From NCBI GenBank assembly GCA_032433595.1, contig JASWJB010000126.1, positions 1-64,000 of the forward strand: 64,000 bases of DNA. The letters are read 5' to 3'. The stretch is from Conoideocrella luteorostrata (Eukaryota > Ascomycota > Sordariomycetes > Hypocreales > Clavicipitaceae). The position numbers and the translations under genes are program-made. The notes under the pieces are model-generated. The model saw only the letters and a list, made by a program, of their open reading frames with translations, made no database searches and was not told the DNA's origin. Shown piece by piece: positions 23,266 to 34,366 of this stretch. How positions within the stretch are numbered: position 1 is the stretch's first letter; every line of letters starts with the position of its first letter.

Positions 23266-23905
23266 ATGGCTCCAAATACCAAGACAGCGTTCTATGGTGG
23301 TCCGAAGTATATCACTGGCCGTCAATGGAGAGCCAAGCTCACTCTTCGAATTTGTGCTTTTTTCTTTGGTTCTTTGGCCCTAATTTTTAGCATCTGGTTG
23401 GCACTCATTAACTTTCAAGTCGCGTTTGATCGTGTCGCACCCGTGGTATGTCACACAAATTCGGCCGAAGCGTCAGAGACTAATCTAAATGGCTATAGGC
23501 CATAGCATCAATCGTATGGTGCGCTATTGAGGGCGTGCTTCTCTGTGTGCTCTCGAAACACAGAGGTACTCATCCGGGGATTTGTTTCGGCGTTGACCTC
23601 ATTATTATACTTGCATATATTACCATGGAAGTATTCGTCGGTTTGGGTTTTCGTGAATTGAACCCTTCCAAAGATGACCCGCATTATCAGATCGTCAAGC
23701 AGCTTGTTATATCTGTGTTGGCATTTGGAAGCGCTGCGATGTAAGTGTAATTTATTCGTATCGTGTCAAATACAGTCCGCTAACCCAAAATTCGAGTTCT
23801 GCGCATATCTGGTTGGCATACATTACTGTCCGCGAGATCTGGGCTCTGTACGCACAAAAGACATTACCAACGACTGGTAATTTGAAGACCGGTGACGTGC
23901 CGTAG
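23266..23905 (+). CDS. Four-helix membrane protein
   Basis: Three exons, 23266-23445, 23499-23740 and 23797-23905, encode 176 residues. Introns of 53 and 56 bp have GTATGT/GTAAGT donors and GACTAAT/GCTAACC branch sites, and phases agree. Four hydrophobic helices are visible: about 31-50, 60-76, 88-108 and 130-160. Charged caps such as KHRG and RELNPSKDD lie between them. The N terminus (GGPKYITGRQWRAKLTLR) is basic and cytosolic-looking. The size and arrangement resemble the small fungal MARVEL-like tetraspan proteins of membrane subdomains, but no signature motif proves this. The function is unknown. Confidence 0.8.
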
Positions 23906-26417
23906 GGGTGAATGTGGTATGGACATAAGGGGAAGATCGAGACATCGAGATCCGCGGCGAGTTTCCGATGGCATTTTGTCGCCCCAGAAACCTTCAAACC
24001 GTTGTGTTGAGAAGGGTTTGGAGGTAACACAACATTGGAATGCTACCGCTTTTGTTAATACCGAATGCTTAATTCATGTATCGTAATAGAGGCTAGAACG
24101 TATCATTATATGTTGGTCTGCAGTATACCCACGCCCGATGCATAATATAGTAGCACCTCGTCTAAACCATGTTTGCTAGCGGTGAACGACGATCTTGCTT
24201 TGTCACCGTCTGGCCACCGAATCATTCAATATTTCGTCCCATGAAGCGGATCACCGCCAAGACATATCATTAATATAATGTCTGTGACAATTAAAACAGT
24301 ACAAGAAGAGACGGACGGCAACCGCAGAATGTCTAATGGCCCGAGCTTGCTTAGGGCATGCATGTCGTACCATGTCAGCGCTCTCCCAGGAATAAATCCA
24401 AGTAGGATCCCAAATCCGTGAAACGCAGAAGCCATACACATAGATACCCTACTATTTAAGGCACGATAATATCATTCGCTTTTTTTTCTGGCATGCCTAA
24501 AAAGCACATTGAATACTCAATAGTGAAGGCGACCTTTGAGAGTTACCATTCGTGAAGCTTAGAGTTCCGATAATCCCAAGCAGTATTTGGGTCCTTGGAT
24601 CAGGTAATGCGTGGTTTACCGGCGTCAAGGCTACCAAGCTTGACTTCCAATCATATTTGAAGCACCTTCTGCATGATGGCACTGCGGGCATCCGCGGCAG
24701 TGAGAGATGCTACACTGCTGAAATAAAGAGTGCTACAAGACACCAAATACTACCGGCCAGCAATTAGACTGTTGCGGACTGGATGGGTAAAAGAGAACTT
24801 CAGACATTGACACTCCGTCCTTTGTAGATTTATTGTATCGCTTTCCCACGAAATCCACCACTTGTATTTTTCATGCCTTTCACACGAAGTTCCGCAGTAG
24901 CTGCAACTACGTCATAGTGATAGTCGCCTTCTGGAGCACCAAAATGTGGGGCGACAGGGTCTGGGTATTCCAAATCCCCGACCAAATGTTCATGCTCTAA
25001 GAGTACTCGCAGCGCCATATCGAAGCACGAAACCTATTTATTCCTTTGGAGCCCCAAAGTCTGATGAATTTGGGCATTGAAAAGATTATTACATTTCCCA
25101 ACGGATCCAAAAACTGCGTGAACACTGCTGGAGGATCCACGGCCGACACAATCCCAGAGTTGCGGGCCGACCCGCAAGTGCAATGGAGACAAAGCTTGAG
25201 TCGATGGGTTGAAATGATTTCAATATCAGATCGCATTGCTGTTTCCCTTAACAATACCAGTAGTCGGAACCCAAAGATAATTACGAGGCGCTGTGCACCA
25301 AGAGCGAGCAACTGTGCTCCGTCATACGTCATGCTCCACTCCCTCCAAGCGGCCGTCTCTCCAAACCGTCCGCCGGGACATAATCAAGGGGCAGAAGAGG
25401 TGGACTCGCGACAACTAGTGGCCAATAGCCATGTAGATTGCTAGCGAAGAGCATATGGGCTGTTTCCAGCTTATGTGAGGATGACACGGCGGCTGGCTGT
25501 TGGCGTCGCTGCAAGCATGCCAGCAGTCTCGTGCCCCATCATGAAGGGGCGGCTGCTTCTTTTGACGTCATCGTGGTAGTCAATTAGTTATAGCGGCCAG
25601 ACCTACGGAGTACAAGCTCGAGAGCTGGATCAGATCCTGGCTGTCGCCCGCGCTAGCGGATAACAGTGGAAGGGTTTTTGAACTGGGTTTAAGCTTACGG
25701 GGTACGGAGTACGGAGCAGTTGGCTAATGAATCTGTGCAGTTTAAAAATACTCTCCACACGCCTATCGACACAGGGTCGTACCATGACCAACTGACAATA
25801 TCTTGCAATAGAAAGAGTTGGCATCGGAGAGCGGAGCCACGCATACGGCCATTGAATTGATACCGAGTATGGAGTACATAGTAAGAAGAGATTCCGATCC
25901 CTCCCCAAAAAAAGGCTGTCTCACTATCGCGCTGTCTTAGCTGTCTTACAACTAAAGTGGACCTTGATCTACGTACCACCGACATCACAGAGCGTACATG
26001 GTGCCCCCCCATGGATCAGCCAAGAGGTCATCATGCCCCGCCGTGGCTTACAATTTCACACCTCCTAATAAAGGCTTACATTGGGCTTCGCTAGACATCA
26101 AACCAATCAAAGACAGTGGATGTACCCGATGCTGATCAGAATCAAGCTTTTTGTGCCGTCATTTCGTCCATCGAACTAACGCCATTGGTGCCCTTCAGTT
26201 AAGGTGCATCGAATGTCGCTGTGCCCATGTAGTAAGAGGCTTTTTGGGATTGACTTCTGGCAGGGCTAAGTGGAGAAACCTCGCTTCCTTCCAGCTGTCG
26301 GGTGGAAATATGGTAGGCTGATGTCATATCGGCGGTGGGCACTAAGTAGTTGACCTTCTTCATGCAGTCGCCGTAAACAGACTCAGCTTCAGGAGTGGGG
26401 GCGAATTTAACCCCAAT
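23906..26417. other. Gene-free stretch
   Basis: About 2.5 kb without a supported gene. Minus-strand frames at 24830-25018 and 26199-26435 have coding-like stretches but no family match. Two ACGGAGTA copies lie at 25605 and 25704. Confidence 0.4.
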
Positions 26418-26533
26418 ATGTATTTCAACGTCCATACTTCCCTACTCCAAGCAAACTATTCTTTTGGCGAAAATTTCCTGGTCAACCTCTCCGGTTTACA
26501 ATACTCGCACACGGTGTCCGACGCATCGATATC

Positions 26534-28473
26534 ATGGTCGAATGGCTCTTCGAAACGATACCCGAAGTTGTTCCCACAGGAAACACTGAGTGGCAAAACA
26601 TTGAAGTCCCGCTAAATGTACAGAGATGGCGGGAAGCATACTTCGAAACGATATCCACCACCCTCAAAGCCCCCAGCAATGTGGCTAAGCTCATTGAGAG
26701 CGGATGCAATGTCGGGAAAGGGTTGCCGCTGAACTGCACCGCGACATGTCTCGACCAGACACACATATTTAGCACATCAGAAAACCTTTGGAACTGTATG
26801 ACTCTGGCCACAGTCGCTAAGCAAAGGGCGGAAGAAAACGACACAATAAATGAGCAAAGGTGGAATGAAATGAGTTCCAAGTTTAATTTGGGGCTCGTGG
26901 ACGATTTTAATAGCCTCGACACCTTCCAACGGATTCGCAACTGCTATTGGCAGTCCTGTTCGGATTCAAAATTTGGGATGTGCTCGCCAAAGCTCTGGGA
27001 ATTCAAGTGTGGTGGCGTATCCGGAAGTCGTGATGCTGCGAGGCTCGGCGACGTTCTTCGCAACAATTACTGTCAGGACTCTGGGGACGTCGATACAGTG
27101 GTTGATGCTGATATTGCAGGTCAGGGCGTATGTACCACCCACCAATATAATGATTGCTATGCCCTAACACTGCGGTAAATAGGTGCTCATCGCGTACATC
27201 ATCCAGAGTTTGCTTGTTCTGGTATTTGGCGGCTGCTACAAATTGACTTCGCCGGGGACTATTTCTTCGCTTAGGACGAAAATCTTACGCTGCTTTCGGG
27301 ACAGGGGAACTAGTGCCAAAAGCAATGCCGAGCACTCAACTATATTAACCCGGCACCTCTCGTCGCTTGCCAGAAAGTTCCCTCACGCGGTTGCACAATC
27401 CCTAGCTGATCTTCAAGAAGCACAGGCGTTGTTTACTGTGACCTTCGCGGTTGCAAGCGTAGCCGCCTTCGAAGGTTACAAGGGACTGGCAAATGTCCTG
27501 TCTGTCTTCTCCTACATCGTCAACATTCAAATCTCCCAGCGCCTCATTGTAGTCGGCGCATATCCTCTTTTAATGCTACAAGCTATCATTCAGAGGTCCT
27601 GTCGGCAAGAAGAGCCGGCCGAGCGTAAAACTTCGGGCAAAGCGGAACAGCGCGAAAAGTCAGACAAGCGCGGTGGATATACTCTGTTCTTTGTCGTGTT
27701 CAACTGGGCTCTCATGACATACATGGTTCCACAAAATGAGATCAAACCTTTGTACTTTGAAAAGCATCTTGAGACTGTTTCGACGGTCCGCGCTTGTGGC
27801 TCTCATCCAGGACCAATGTCGTATTGCAAACCACCAAGGAACAAGGAGAGAGCATGCGCATTTTGTAATCAGCTGTTCATCTTCGAAGGTTTTGTACACT
27901 TGGTAACCTTTATGCTGGTAGTAGACTGGATGTTACACTTACACTTCCACTACATGTCACGCAAGTTTAACAACCCTCGACTAATCGGCAGGGCTTTGGG
28001 CTGGTTTCAGAGCACCCCGTTGAGCAACTTTTTGCGCCGCGATTACGAAAAGCTCGAAGGGATTACTTTGAGACGAATTCTACTGGGATTTGCACAAGTC
28101 ATCGCGTTCGTGTTGATACCATTTGGGCTTGTGCAACTGTTTCAGACATACTTTTTCTTTTACGCCAACACGAACGGCCTGTCCATGTGGTCATTTGGGC
28201 AGGTTGTCGCTGTGGCAATCTGGCTTCCAGTAGTATTAAAATTCTTACGTTCATGTTTTTGTGAGTAACCGGTATCTTCCGAAATGGCATTCACCGGTAT
28301 CACCAGCGCTAACTTCCGGCAAAGCCAAGGACAAACAAGACGATGAGACCCAGTTTTCCGAGCAGGACAGGCTCCCGATCAGCGAGGGAAAATTATCAGG
28401 AGAGCGCAACGGAGGTCGGCCCTTGGACGAAGACAGGCCATTGGTTTCGAGAGGCTACGATGGACACGGGTGA
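26534..28473 (+). CDS. Large membrane protein with Cys-rich N-terminal domain
   Basis: Exons 26534-27127, 27183-28260 and 28325-28473 encode 606 residues. The introns are 55 bp (GTATGT, branch CCTAAC, TAG) and 64 bp (GTGAGT, branch GCTAAC, AAG), with matching phases. Residues 1-198 hold several cysteines (SGCNVG, NCTATC, NCYWQSCSD, KFGMCSPKLW) and Asn-glycosylation sites, and look extracellular. The DADIAGQG motif precedes the first membrane helix, as in a fungal family of uncharacterised integral membrane proteins. About seven hydrophobic segments follow, and the tail (560-606) is acidic and cytosolic. The topology suggests a receptor or sensor, but that is inference. The start is uncertain: the frame lacks a signal peptide, and an upstream exon containing the frame at 26346-26520 (SLLQANYSFGENFLVNLSG) may belong to it. 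Confidence 0.75.
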
Positions 28474-29856
28474 TTTTTTGTCGAGCATCGCTAGTTAGAC
28501 ACAGCTACCAATCTAGAGTGACTTCAGCCGAGCAGCGGTCAATACATTAGTTACCTCTCATTTAATTATTTACCGATCTCACCATGCCAAACCACATCCA
28601 TGTAGATCACAATATACGCTGCATGTAGCATGGTCCGCTTCACCGACACTCTCGCACCCGTTACTTAATACTTCAGGCTGTGAGAATTAAACGTAGCAAG
28701 GGTGACGCGGAATTCGGAAATTTCAGCAATTTGCCTCATGTCACCGGGAAATAATGTCCAGTCCACCACCCCTATGTCTTTTGGTGCCAAGAACGAGCTT
28801 CATGAATTTCTGTAACCAACAAGGAATGGCAAGTCAACAAATGCCGAAGGTTGCTTCGTGTCACAGCTATAATCAAGGCTCGGAAGTTACTGTTTTTCAT
28901 CAGTGGTAATGCTGCGAATGCCCCGCACTAGTTTATTAGTCGCGGCTCTACCAGACCCCATCCGGCGTCTGCCTTGTTATCATCTTTCATCCGTGAAGCT
29001 CTCTACCCCTAGGTAGCCGCTGATTATGCTCAGTGTGCCGGCATTGGTCAATGAAGGGCTTTCGATCTTGTCGTAGCCACCGCATCGCGCCGACTTACTA
29101 TGCCCATTTGAGATACATAGCCCGTCGGGCTCTGCAATACGTGACGTGACGTGACGTGTCTTGGCTGCACTGCGGGTATTGAATCTCTCAGGGCTCTGCA
29201 ATACCTAACGTGACGTGACGTGTCTTGACTGCACTGCGGCTATTGAATCTCTCAGTTATTAGGCATACGACTAACTTCATAGTATTGGCCCGCGGTATGC
29301 TTTACCTCTTCCTGCTGCTCGGAGTTGGCACGGCCTCGGAAGGAGAGAATGCCGCGTCGGATCAAACCCCGAAGGTTCTAGCGATTCGAGGCTTTCCGAA
29401 ATCCGCGGATATTATCAGGGAACGGCCGTTATGGCTTAAGAATTGACGAATGGCTGAGCGGTTACTGCAAGTAAATCCGCGGGAAAAATTTCCCAAGGAG
29501 GGTAAGCGTTGATCGCCCAGGTCAGCATTCGCCTCTCAGAAACGCCGATTTCCAGGAGACTCCATAATTGGGTTACCCCAGACTTTGCTGTCTATCCCCG
29601 GCATTCTAATCTTCTCCACCAGAGACACTAGACCCCAGGATCTACCCACCGGCTTTCTTGGCACTAACAGGGCTTCCCAACTACCAAGTACGGCCTTGAG
29701 CTATTATCCGGCCATTCATAGAAAAGGACTCATGATCCCAGAGCCCTAGCCAGTATATTGTGATTCGTTCTCCCTCAAGACTGGGAGATTATTCGCCGCA
29801 CATTTTTTTTAACCAGTTGTTCCACTTCTTTTTTGTTACCCGAGAAGCAAACACAA
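28474..29856. other. Intergenic region with a 64-bp tandem duplication
   Basis: No gene is strongly supported. A possible small frame at 29297-29446 (49 codons, hydrophobic start) is not convincing. The region contains the duplicated block at 29127-29254 and the promoter of the sugar transporter. Confidence 0.4.
29127..29254. repeat. 64-bp tandem duplication with TGACG array
   Basis: Two adjacent 64-bp copies (29127-29190, 29191-29254) start GGGCTCTGCAATAC and end TTGAATCTCTCA. Each contains a run of GTGAC units. The second copy differs by a few changes, including C-to-T-type ones. Confidence 0.85.
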
Positions 29857-31573
29857 ATGAACTCAATCACAAAACCTGCCGGTCAACAGGACGAGTCCGG
29901 ATCGACGGCAGTTGTGGAGCATGTTCTTACAGCAATTCCAACGTCACAGCTCCCCACGACGCTGGCTGATGAAATCTCCTACGGCCCGTCTGGCATTCGA
30001 GGAGTTGTGTCCTCACCATATGTCTTTGGCGCGGCTTTCTTGGCCTCCATGGGCGGATTTTCTTTTGGCTACGACCAAGGTGTCATTTCCATCGTCAACG
30101 TCATGCCTCAGTTCCATGCCAAATTCCCGTTTGCTGCCACCGGCTTTGGAAAAGGTTTCATGACCGGCATGCTTGAGTTTGGCGCTTTTCTGGGCTGCTT
30201 TTTCATGCCCTACCTGGCCGATAAGATTTCGCGCAAGAGGGCGATCACCGCGGTTGCTGTCATCTTCAACATTGGTGCAATTATTCAGACAGCAGCTACG
30301 AACTATGAGATGCTTGTAGTCGGAAGAACAATCGGCGGTATAGGGGTCGGGACACTCGCTTTGGTAAGTACTATTGCGCGTGTATATGGCTGGCAATACT
30401 TGGGTGTCAGCTAATTTGTGCGAACAGGGTGCACCACTTTACATCTCCGAGATTGCACCTCCAAATTTACGAGGAGCACTGCTGGTCCTCGAAACCGTAT
30501 CAATCGTGCTGGGCGTTGTGATCTCATTTTGGATTACTTTTGCCACTCGGCGTTTACAAGGAGAGTTAGCATTCCGGCTTCCCCTCGGTCTGCAAATGGT
30601 TTCTGCCTCTGTTGTGGGCGTCGGAATACTCGCTTTTCCATATTCTCCGCGATGGCTCGCGCTGGTTGGCAGAGAAGATCAGTCACTTCGTAGTTTGTCC
30701 AGGCTGCGTCGCCTTCCTTCGACAGATAGCCGAGTGCAGCAAGAATTTCAGGGTGTCGTTGCAGATGCTCGCTTCCAAAAAGCTGCCCTTGAACGACGAC
30801 ACCCTGGAGTGACTGGTATCTGTCTTGAAGCCCGCTCTTGGCTGGCCCTTTTCAACAAACGGGCCTGGAAGAGAACAGCTGTGGGGTGCGGTATCCTCTT
30901 CTTTCAACAATTTTCAGGCATTAACGCCTTTATTTACTACGCACCAACGCTTTTTGAGACCTTAGGGCTATCATCGGAAATGGCTCTCATTATGTCTGGT
31001 GTGTTCAACATACTGCAATTGATAGCCGTTTGCATCTGCTTCGTGGTCATTGACAAAGTCGGGCGGCGGCCGCTCGCTATATTCGGCGGCATCGGTGGCG
31101 CAACAACCTGGGGCGTGATGGCTATAATAGTTGGCGTCTACTCGCACGACTGGGCATCAAACACGGCTGCAGGCTGGGGGGCGGTAGCGATGGCATTCGT
31201 CTTCATTCTCATATACGGCATTTCATACGGCCCTCTGGGCTGGGCTCTACCGTCCGAAGTCTTCCCTAGTGCTACTCGGGCGAAAGGCGTCGCACTCGCT
31301 ACCGCGACTAACTGGCTTTGTAATTTTATTGTTGGAGTTGCTACGCCGCCTATGTTGGAGAAGTTAAGTTTTGGAACTTACGTCTTTTTTGGCGCCTGGT
31401 GCTTTGTTTCGGTTTTTTGGGCCTTTTTCTTGGTTCCGGAAACCAAGGGCAAGACGTTGGAGCAGATGGATGAGGTATTCGGTGATAATAGCGGTGTGGA
31501 GGAGAAGGAGCTCATGCGAGCTATAGCTGTTCAGCTGAGAGAGACGACCCGGACCGTGAAAGACATGTCGTAG
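29857..31573 (+). CDS. MFS sugar transporter
   Basis: Exons 29857-30363 and 30428-31573, separated by a 64-bp intron (GTAAGT...GAACAG, phase 0), encode 550 residues. ATG 29857 is the first Met of the frame. Twelve hydrophobic segments and the hallmarks of the sugar porter family are present: GYDQG in helix 1, the DKISRKRA loop between helices 2 and 3, GRTIGGIGVGTLAL...LYISEIAPPNLRG spanning the intron, QQFSGINAFIYY in helix 7, DKVGRRPL, and PETKGKTLEQMDEVF after helix 12. These proteins move hexoses or related polyols and acids across the plasma membrane by proton symport. The neighbours (P450, CPR, dioxygenase) suggest uptake or efflux of a cluster substrate or product, but substrate cannot be read from the sequence. 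Confidence 0.93.
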
Positions 31574-32264
31574 ATGAGTCTACTGGCTCCTAGAATATGA
31601 TAAGAATTTCTATACTCTACTCTAGGCATGCTTACGGGGCTGTTGGGCTTGCAGTATGACAAGTAGCAACCGAGATATCGAATGCGTATCGAGTTATCAC
31701 ACTGTGATGTTTATCGGGGAGACTTAAATCGCTCCGTGCAGACGCCGCCCGCTGGGTTACTACCGTGACCAGAAAATCCGTTCACAGAGTCTTCTTGATC
31801 AGTGCCAAGACGAAAGAATTGCATTGTTAAGTCTGGTGCTAATCATTCTATGGGATTTATCGCCGTTTTCTTATAAGCAAAGCAACAAGACTCTTTAGTA
31901 TGTTAGCACGGTAGGAGCAAATTACTGCGTTAGGGACTCCCATCCTTAACCATTTCTCATCACGTTGTTCACCTTCTCTCTTGAGCTTTATAGAAGACTT
32001 AGGAGTGTAAATGAGCCGCCATATCTTTATGTCAACGTAGGCTCGCAAGTGACCAAAAGGCTTAAAAGAATTAGCGATTCTCCTCCTATTTTTGATTCCG
32101 CAGGCGCGCCGCGGTCATCAATAAGTTTAATGTTGCAGCAGCAGCTAAGAGTTTCATATCATCACTAGCGCGACGAGGGGACAAGGAGAGTGCGACGCTA
32201 TACCTCGTCCATAGGCTATGTCTATGGTCTAACTATAGGATTAATATGGTTACTTTGGAACACA
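31574..32264. other. Intergenic region
   Basis: Convergent 3' ends of the transporter and the P450. No gene seen. Confidence 0.5.
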
Positions 32265-33910
32265 TTAGCCGATGATTTGCTTTCTTCTCCATACTTTCAA
32301 CGGCATCTCGCCTAAAATGTGATTCATTGTCTCCAACCTCTGGAGTTTGAAGCCCTCAGCCAGCGCAAAGTCGTATCGGTGTATGAGCGAAGCCAACATG
32401 ACAGCTTGCTCTAGGTAAGAGATATTCCGGCCGATGCACCCTCTAGACCCCGCCGAGAATGCAATGAAAGATGATTGCAGTTTCTTGCCCTCCTCGCCGA
32501 TAAACCGCTCCGGAATAAAGCTCTCTGGATCATGGAATACACTCTCATCTCGGTGAGCAACAAGTGCAGAAATACTGACCGTGGTATCACCAGGAACATA
32601 TTGACCCATAATGCTGAGTCCTTCGGGTGGTGTTTTTCGGTGCAACCCTTGAGGTGTAGGTGGGAAGAGACGCAGCGACTCATCCAAACATGCGCGTAGG
32701 TATGGAAGGTGCCTTACTTTGTCATATGGCGCAACTGACTCTTCGGGGTCTATGTGGCTGTCAATCTCGTGTCGCAAAATGCTGAGCACTCGTGGGTGCA
32801 GAAGGAGCTGGTATAAGACATTTGTGATAGCGATAGCAGTTGTCACGCTGCCGGCATTCATCATGATGTTGATTTCGGCGACCACTTCACCCCAGTCCAG
32901 ATTACGTGGCTTGCCATTCTTGTCTTCCATCAATGCTTGGAAGAAATCATCGAGCTTCTCTCCAGCTCGGTATCTCTGTAGCCTTTTGCTGGCCAGACGA
33001 AGTACGATCGCCTCCCAGCCTTGGCTTGACTCGGACATTCGCCTGTAAAACGGAATGATGTTGGAAACTTTGTCCAGAAATCGGTAATAGTCGTAGGTCC
33101 AGAGAAGAAGAGACTGTTTTCTTGCTGTTGGGTATAAACAATCTCGGAGGTCTGCTTCGAAAAGCGATCCATCCTTGTTCTGTGCGGTGACGCGATCATG
33201 TCCTCGATCAAGCAGCCCTAGCTTATCAGATAGTCCGATATCTGCAATTGCATCTAGAGAGAAGAAGTTGAGCCAAGCTCGGAAGTCAATAGTTGGCGCT
33301 ACGAAGCTTCGAACGTCGGCCGCATCGTCAGAGACTTCATTACAGCATTTGTCCACATGAGCTATCAGCCGCATGACCTTGTCTGCCACTTTATGCTCCC
33401 ACCTTTCGAGATTCTTCAACGCGTATGCCGCTGAAAGAACCTTTCTCTTCCTGGCATGGTCTTCCTTGTCGATTACATCTGCTAGGTGGTAGTGAGTACC
33501 CGCTGCCAGAGAGTAGGACTCGTCTTTTAAACAGGGTGATCCATGTCCGTAAATGTCTTTAATTGCTTGTACTTTGCCAAACGACAGACTGTTTGGTCCA
33601 GTTCGAATGGCTGGTTTAGTTTTGTGCAGTTTTGAGAGGTGTGTCGAGCGCGCTCCTCCGTGAGCCAGTATCATGAAGGGTAGGTTCGACATGCCAGAGA
33701 ATGTCGACATATTCGGGAAGCGGCGTAGCCCTGGTAGAGTCAATAATCGGGTTACCGGAGCGTGGGGGAGGAGGGGTGTCACCCACCTTTTTCATCTCTT
33801 AGATACGAGATGATGGGGTACAAAACGAAGACCATGAAAATGAAGGCAGCAACGGCGCAAAAATATGGTGCTTCTAGGACGGAGGCGGATCCACTGATAG
33901 ACGAAGGCAT
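32265..33910 (-). CDS. Cytochrome P450 monooxygenase
   Basis: Exons 33910-33787 and 33730-32265, with a 56-bp intron (GTGGGT...CCAG, phase 1), encode 529 residues. An N-terminal membrane anchor spans about residues 15-35, so the protein should sit on the ER. The heme loop FSAGSRGCIGRN is intact with Cys 473 as heme ligand, and the ExxR is E392-S-L-R395. The I-helix motif is AGSVTT (residues 334-339), with Val 337 where an acidic residue is expected. The sequence resembles fungal benzoate-4-monooxygenase-like P450s (NAGS.TTAIA.TNV in the I-helix, GQYVPGDTTVS before the heme). The gene is transcribed divergently from the CPR at 34367, so the two share about 456 bp of promoter. The substrate is unknown. 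Confidence 0.93.
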
Positions 33911-34366
33911 AATGGCGGTTACGATTGTTTGCACGACGCAAGTATCGATTTCCAATAATGACGAAGAAATAAGAATGATGAGCATTACTTGCCTTTGGGT
34001 GTAGCAAGATCGGTCGACAGCGCTCTTATACTCGAGTTTGCCACAGCCATCATCGTGGTCCAAATGCTGCCGAGCGTCTCAGTCAGGCTTTGACCCTAAC
34101 TCTAGCGCTCCGCACTCTAAGGATAATACTGTACTCGATGGACCCACCAAGACGGAGTTCCAGCCGTGGCTGTGGCAAACGGAAAACTTAACCAAATACG
34201 GCATCTTAGCCCGCGGTTTTTACTACCGGATTCTTAACTCCTGGGGAAACCATATGTCTTCGCCCGACACCATGATTGACGTTCGTGTATAAATGGAGAA
34301 AAGCTTGGGACTCATCTAAAGCATCACTATACAGAAGATTATCAAAGTAGAGCACTTACGAACACA
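33911..34366. promoter_or_regulatory. Shared divergent promoter of P450 and CPR genes
   Basis: A 456-bp region between the two start codons. TATAAA at 34288-34293 lies 74 bp upstream of the CPR start. Co-regulation of the pair is inferred from this arrangement. Confidence 0.55.

Noticed and set aside
24830..25332. Two minus-strand frames that look mildly coding
   Set aside because: No shared splice junction or family match could be found, so no gene is claimed.
29297..29446. A 49-codon frame with a hydrophobic N terminus
   Set aside because: It is too short, partly abuts the tandem duplication and lacks any other support.
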